Assembly (NCBI RefSeq): GCF_014773385.1
Contig: NZ_JACXAI010000017.1
Location: forward strand, 62,001 to 126,000
From: Metabacillus arenae
GTDB lineage: Bacteria; Bacillota; Bacilli; Bacillales; Bacillaceae
Direction of reading: 5' to 3'
DNA: 64,000 bases
The notes beneath the pieces were generated by a model. The model made no database searches. It was not told the DNA's origin and saw only the letters and a list, made by a program, of their open reading frames with translations. Shown one piece after another: positions 62,436 through 64,000 of the stretch (position 1 is its first letter; every line of letters begins with the position of its first letter). The position numbers and the translations under genes are program-made.

Positions 62436-63101
62436 ATGAAAAAAGAATTTGCGGTCATCGGCTTAGGCCGTTTTGGGGGAAGCATTTGTAGGGCTCTTAG
62501 TGATGAAGGCATGGAAGTAATGGCGATTGATATGGATGAAGATAAAGTGAATGAGTTTGCGACAGTTGCCTCCCATGCGGTTGTCGGTGATACGACAGAT
62601 GAAGCCGTTCTGAAAAGCCTTGGAATCCGGAATTTCGATCACGTAATTGTGGCAATTGGAGATAACATTCAAGCAAGCATCCTAACAACTCTAATATTAA
62701 AGGAGCTCGGCGTAAAACATATTACCGTAAAAGCCCAAAATGATTATCATGAAAAGGTGTTATCAAAAATTGGTGCAGATCGAATTGTCCATCCTGAACG
62801 GGATATGGGAAAACGAATTGCTACCAATCTCATTTCGAATAATGTTTTAGATTATCTCGAACTTTCTGATGAGCACAGCATCGTTGAAATTGTTGCAAAT
62901 GGGAAGCTAGCGGGCAATTCTTTAATTGACTTGGACATCCGTGCCCGATATGGAATTAATATCGTCGCAATTAAAAGAGGGCGCGAGGTGATTGTTTCTC
63001 CGCAAGCGACAGAATTAATTGAAAAAGGGGACATTTTAATTGTAATCGGAGGGGATACAGATATTAATCGCTTTGAAAAGAAAGTGCTTGAAAATTCATA
63101 A
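62436..63101 (+). CDS. ktrC: potassium uptake regulatory subunit KtrC
   Basis: A 221-residue RCK protein. RCK_N (about 5-120) with the NAD/ATP-binding GLGRFGG (9-15) and IDMDEDKV, then RCK_C (about 140-221). It forms an octameric ring gating the KtrD (or KtrB) K+ channel. Similar to B. subtilis KtrC (YkqB), which also follows the ykqA region. TTTGGAGGAAAC precedes the ATG. KtrD is not in the window, as is normal because it is usually encoded elsewhere. Confidence 0.93.
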   Translation: MKKEFAVIGLGRFGGSICRALSDEGMEVMAIDMDEDKVNEFATVASHAVVGDTTDEAVLKSLGIRNFDHVIVAIGDNIQASILTTLILKELGVKHITVKAQNDYHEKVLSKIGADRIVHPERDMGKRIATNLISNNVLDYLELSDEHSIVEIVANGKLAGNSLIDLDIRARYGINIVAIKRGREVIVSPQATELIEKGDILIVIGGDTDINRFEKKVLENS

Positions 63102-63186
63102 TAAAATAGACTTATGGGAAATCAGGTTTCTTTGTGAAAGGGACCTGATTCTTTTGATTTTTGGGGGAAATCTATCTCATTAGAAA

Positions 63187-63300
63187 ACGTGCACTATGTT
63201 TCTGGGCTTTAGCGGGGTAAACTTGTGCATAGACCAACAAACCTCGTGCATAGAAATGGTCGTGCATAAAAGGGGTTTAGCCGAGATACGTGTAAAAAGG
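63187..63300. repeat. degenerate array around CGTGCATA
   Basis: Four to five units starting CGTGCA or TGTGCATA with purine-rich fillers (17-30 nt). It includes a GGGGTTTAGCCGAGAT segment related to TTTAGCGGGG nearby. Non-coding though an ORF runs through it; it follows ktrC. Confidence 0.55.
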
Positions 63301-63485
63301 GGTCATAGGCATACTTTTATTTCCAAATTGCACGATATCAAAAATAGCATTAAAGAAACACGAATTGTGAAATTAACTTAAAAATGTCGAATTCCTCATC
63401 GAATTATCAAGACCTAAATTATAAGTTGTGGTAACTTTCATTTTACTAGATAGGACGATTTTTTTTGTTGTTTGATAAAAAACGA

Positions 63486-63532
63486 AAAGGGGCTCCAGAA
63501 ATTCAGTTTTCCTGACTTTCTGGACAGCCCCT
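63486..63532 (+). terminator. long hairpin, terminator-like or insertion-sequence end
   Basis: AAGGGGCT-CCAGAAA / TTTCTGG-AC-AGCCCCTT with loop TTCAGTTTTCCTGAC. It resembles a pair of inverted ends (GGGGCTGTCCAGAAA) such as those of IS1182-like elements, brought together. A weak T run follows, so it may terminate the minus-strand small gene. Confidence 0.5.
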
Positions 63533-63557
63533 TAATGATAATCATTTAATTTACAAA

Positions 63558-63704
63558 TTACATATAATCATAGTAAGAATCTTCAAAATAGAGCCAGTGA
63601 TAATATTCAATCTGTGAATCTGTCATCTTAACAATTTCTTTCTCATCGAATTTTTGTTTTTCTAATAAATGTTTCACTTTGTAATCTCTTTCTATTTGGC
63701 TCAT
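63558..63704 (-). CDS. BH0509-family-like small protein
   Basis: 48 residues, ATG 63704 behind AAGGGGGA. It contains KIVKMTDSQIEYYHWLY-like sequence (about 24-40), close to the short conserved MTDAQIEHIY segment of Bacillus BH0509-family small proteins, and ends in an acidic/aromatic tail (FEDSYYDYM). Function unknown. Confidence 0.65.
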   Translation of the reverse strand: MSQIERDYKVKHLLEKQKFDEKEIVKMTDSQIEYYHWLYFEDSYYDYM

Positions 63705-63863
63705 CTTAAATCCCCCTTAGATATGAGAAGTAGTGAAGTAATTACATTCTGTAAACGCCTCTTATCATTTCTTATTTTTATTATATATCTCAAAGTGAGA
63801 TTAAACCAATATCACTTTGAGATGTATTTTTTGGAACTAATATAGAAATGTTATTTAAAAAAT

Positions 63864-63915
63864 GGCGAGAACACCCCATAAATTGATTTGTGGGATGAAT
63901 CGCCCAATTTTTTCT
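63864..63915 (+). other. stable hairpin before the right edge
   Basis: GGCGA...CCCCATAAAT / ATTTGTGGG...TCGCC, two stacked helices with an internal loop, then ATTTTTTC, so it looks like a terminator. The last ORF begins inside it. Confidence 0.5.
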
Positions 63916-64000
63916 ATTAAGGGAACCTATGGTCTGGAAGAATATAGACATTTAACGCCACTGATTTATGCCCATGTGAACCGGTATGGGACATTCAAAT
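63895..64000 (+). CDS. ORF running off the right edge, possible transposase end
   Basis: A frame open from ATG 63895 to the window end: MNRPIFSIKGTYGLEEYRHL then TPLIYAHVNRYGTFK. The L-x-P-L-x-x-x-H-x-N-x-x-G layout resembles the C-terminal end of Tn3-family transposases, but the match is short and from memory. No RBS is seen, so it may be a relic. Confidence 0.3.
   Translation, partial: MNRPIFSIKGTYGLEEYRHLTPLIYAHVNRYGTFK

Overview
The window is chromosomal DNA from a low-GC, endospore-forming member of the Bacillaceae. Evidence: a tricistronic gerA-type germinant receptor operon, an IDEAL-domain protein, a KinB-like sporulation kinase, a BclA/C1q-like spore-surface protein, strong AAGGAGG ribosome binding sites, and many proteins close to Bacillus subtilis YkpA, YkpC, MreBH, YkhA, YkqA, KtrC, FruRKA, LytST, OpuA, AmpS and YoaT. 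It is not B. subtilis itself; genera such as Cytobacillus, Neobacillus or Mesobacillus fit better, but this cannot be settled from sequence alone. No rRNA, tRNA or CRISPR array was seen.

Layout. 1-3.8 kb: the end of a TetR regulator, a possible small membrane ORF, and an FtsX-type ABC exporter (permease and ATPase), looking like a self-contained acquired operon. 4.4-6.7 kb: MFS exporter and MBL-fold hydrolase on the minus strand. 7-11 kb: gerA/gerB/gerC-type operon plus an unannotated 48-aa membrane ORF. 11.1-13.7 kb: RodA/FtsW-type glycosyltransferase and an alpha/beta hydrolase. 13.8-17.4 kb: fruR-fruK-fruA with a promoter and cre box. 17.9-22.4 kb: signal peptidase I, DUF4349 lipoprotein, NAD-dependent epimerase, CstA-type peptide/pyruvate transporter. 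22.7-26.4 kb: a hydrolase remnant, several small unknown genes, a DUF2975/Xre pair and a DUF817 (YoaT) protein. 27.1-32.5 kb: a sugar or polyol catabolic cluster (Gfo/Idh/MocA dehydrogenase, TIM-barrel isomerase, XylE-type symporter, LacI regulator) carrying four copies of one palindromic operator. 32.7-36.2 kb: an accessory stretch of decayed and small genes, including a frameshifted membrane protein, a broken PIN toxin and the C1q-like protein.

36.4-63.1 kb is mostly core genome: YkpA-type ABC-F, KinB-like kinase, LytS/LytT two-component system, an OpuA-type glycine betaine transporter whose binding-protein gene is divergent from the ATPase/permease pair, a ketopantoate reductase-like enzyme, a COG0523 GTPase, a YugO-like K+ channel, aminopeptidase AmpS, an acyl-CoA dehydrogenase, an antibiotic-resistance-type ABC-F with an attenuator leader, mreBH with ykpC, a thioesterase, an AbrB-type membrane protein, ribokinase, DUF6884 protein, a gamma-glutamylcyclotransferase-like protein and ktrC. 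Homologues of the B. subtilis ykp/ykq neighbourhood are present but spread over about 27 kb.

The most interesting signals are regulatory or structural. They are: (i) a complete transcription-attenuation leader before the ABC-F resistance gene, with an 11-base perfect long-range complement to the terminator; (ii) the AGGAAAG-N2-CTTTCCT operator set of the sugar cluster; (iii) degenerate tandem arrays with a recurrent unit of about 21 nt but a different sequence in each intergenic region; (iv) dispersed hairpin-type repeats, including one 75-bp pair in inverted orientation 30 kb apart; (v) small genes not called by length-limited ORF finding (ger operon fourth gene, ykpC, several spore-like small proteins).
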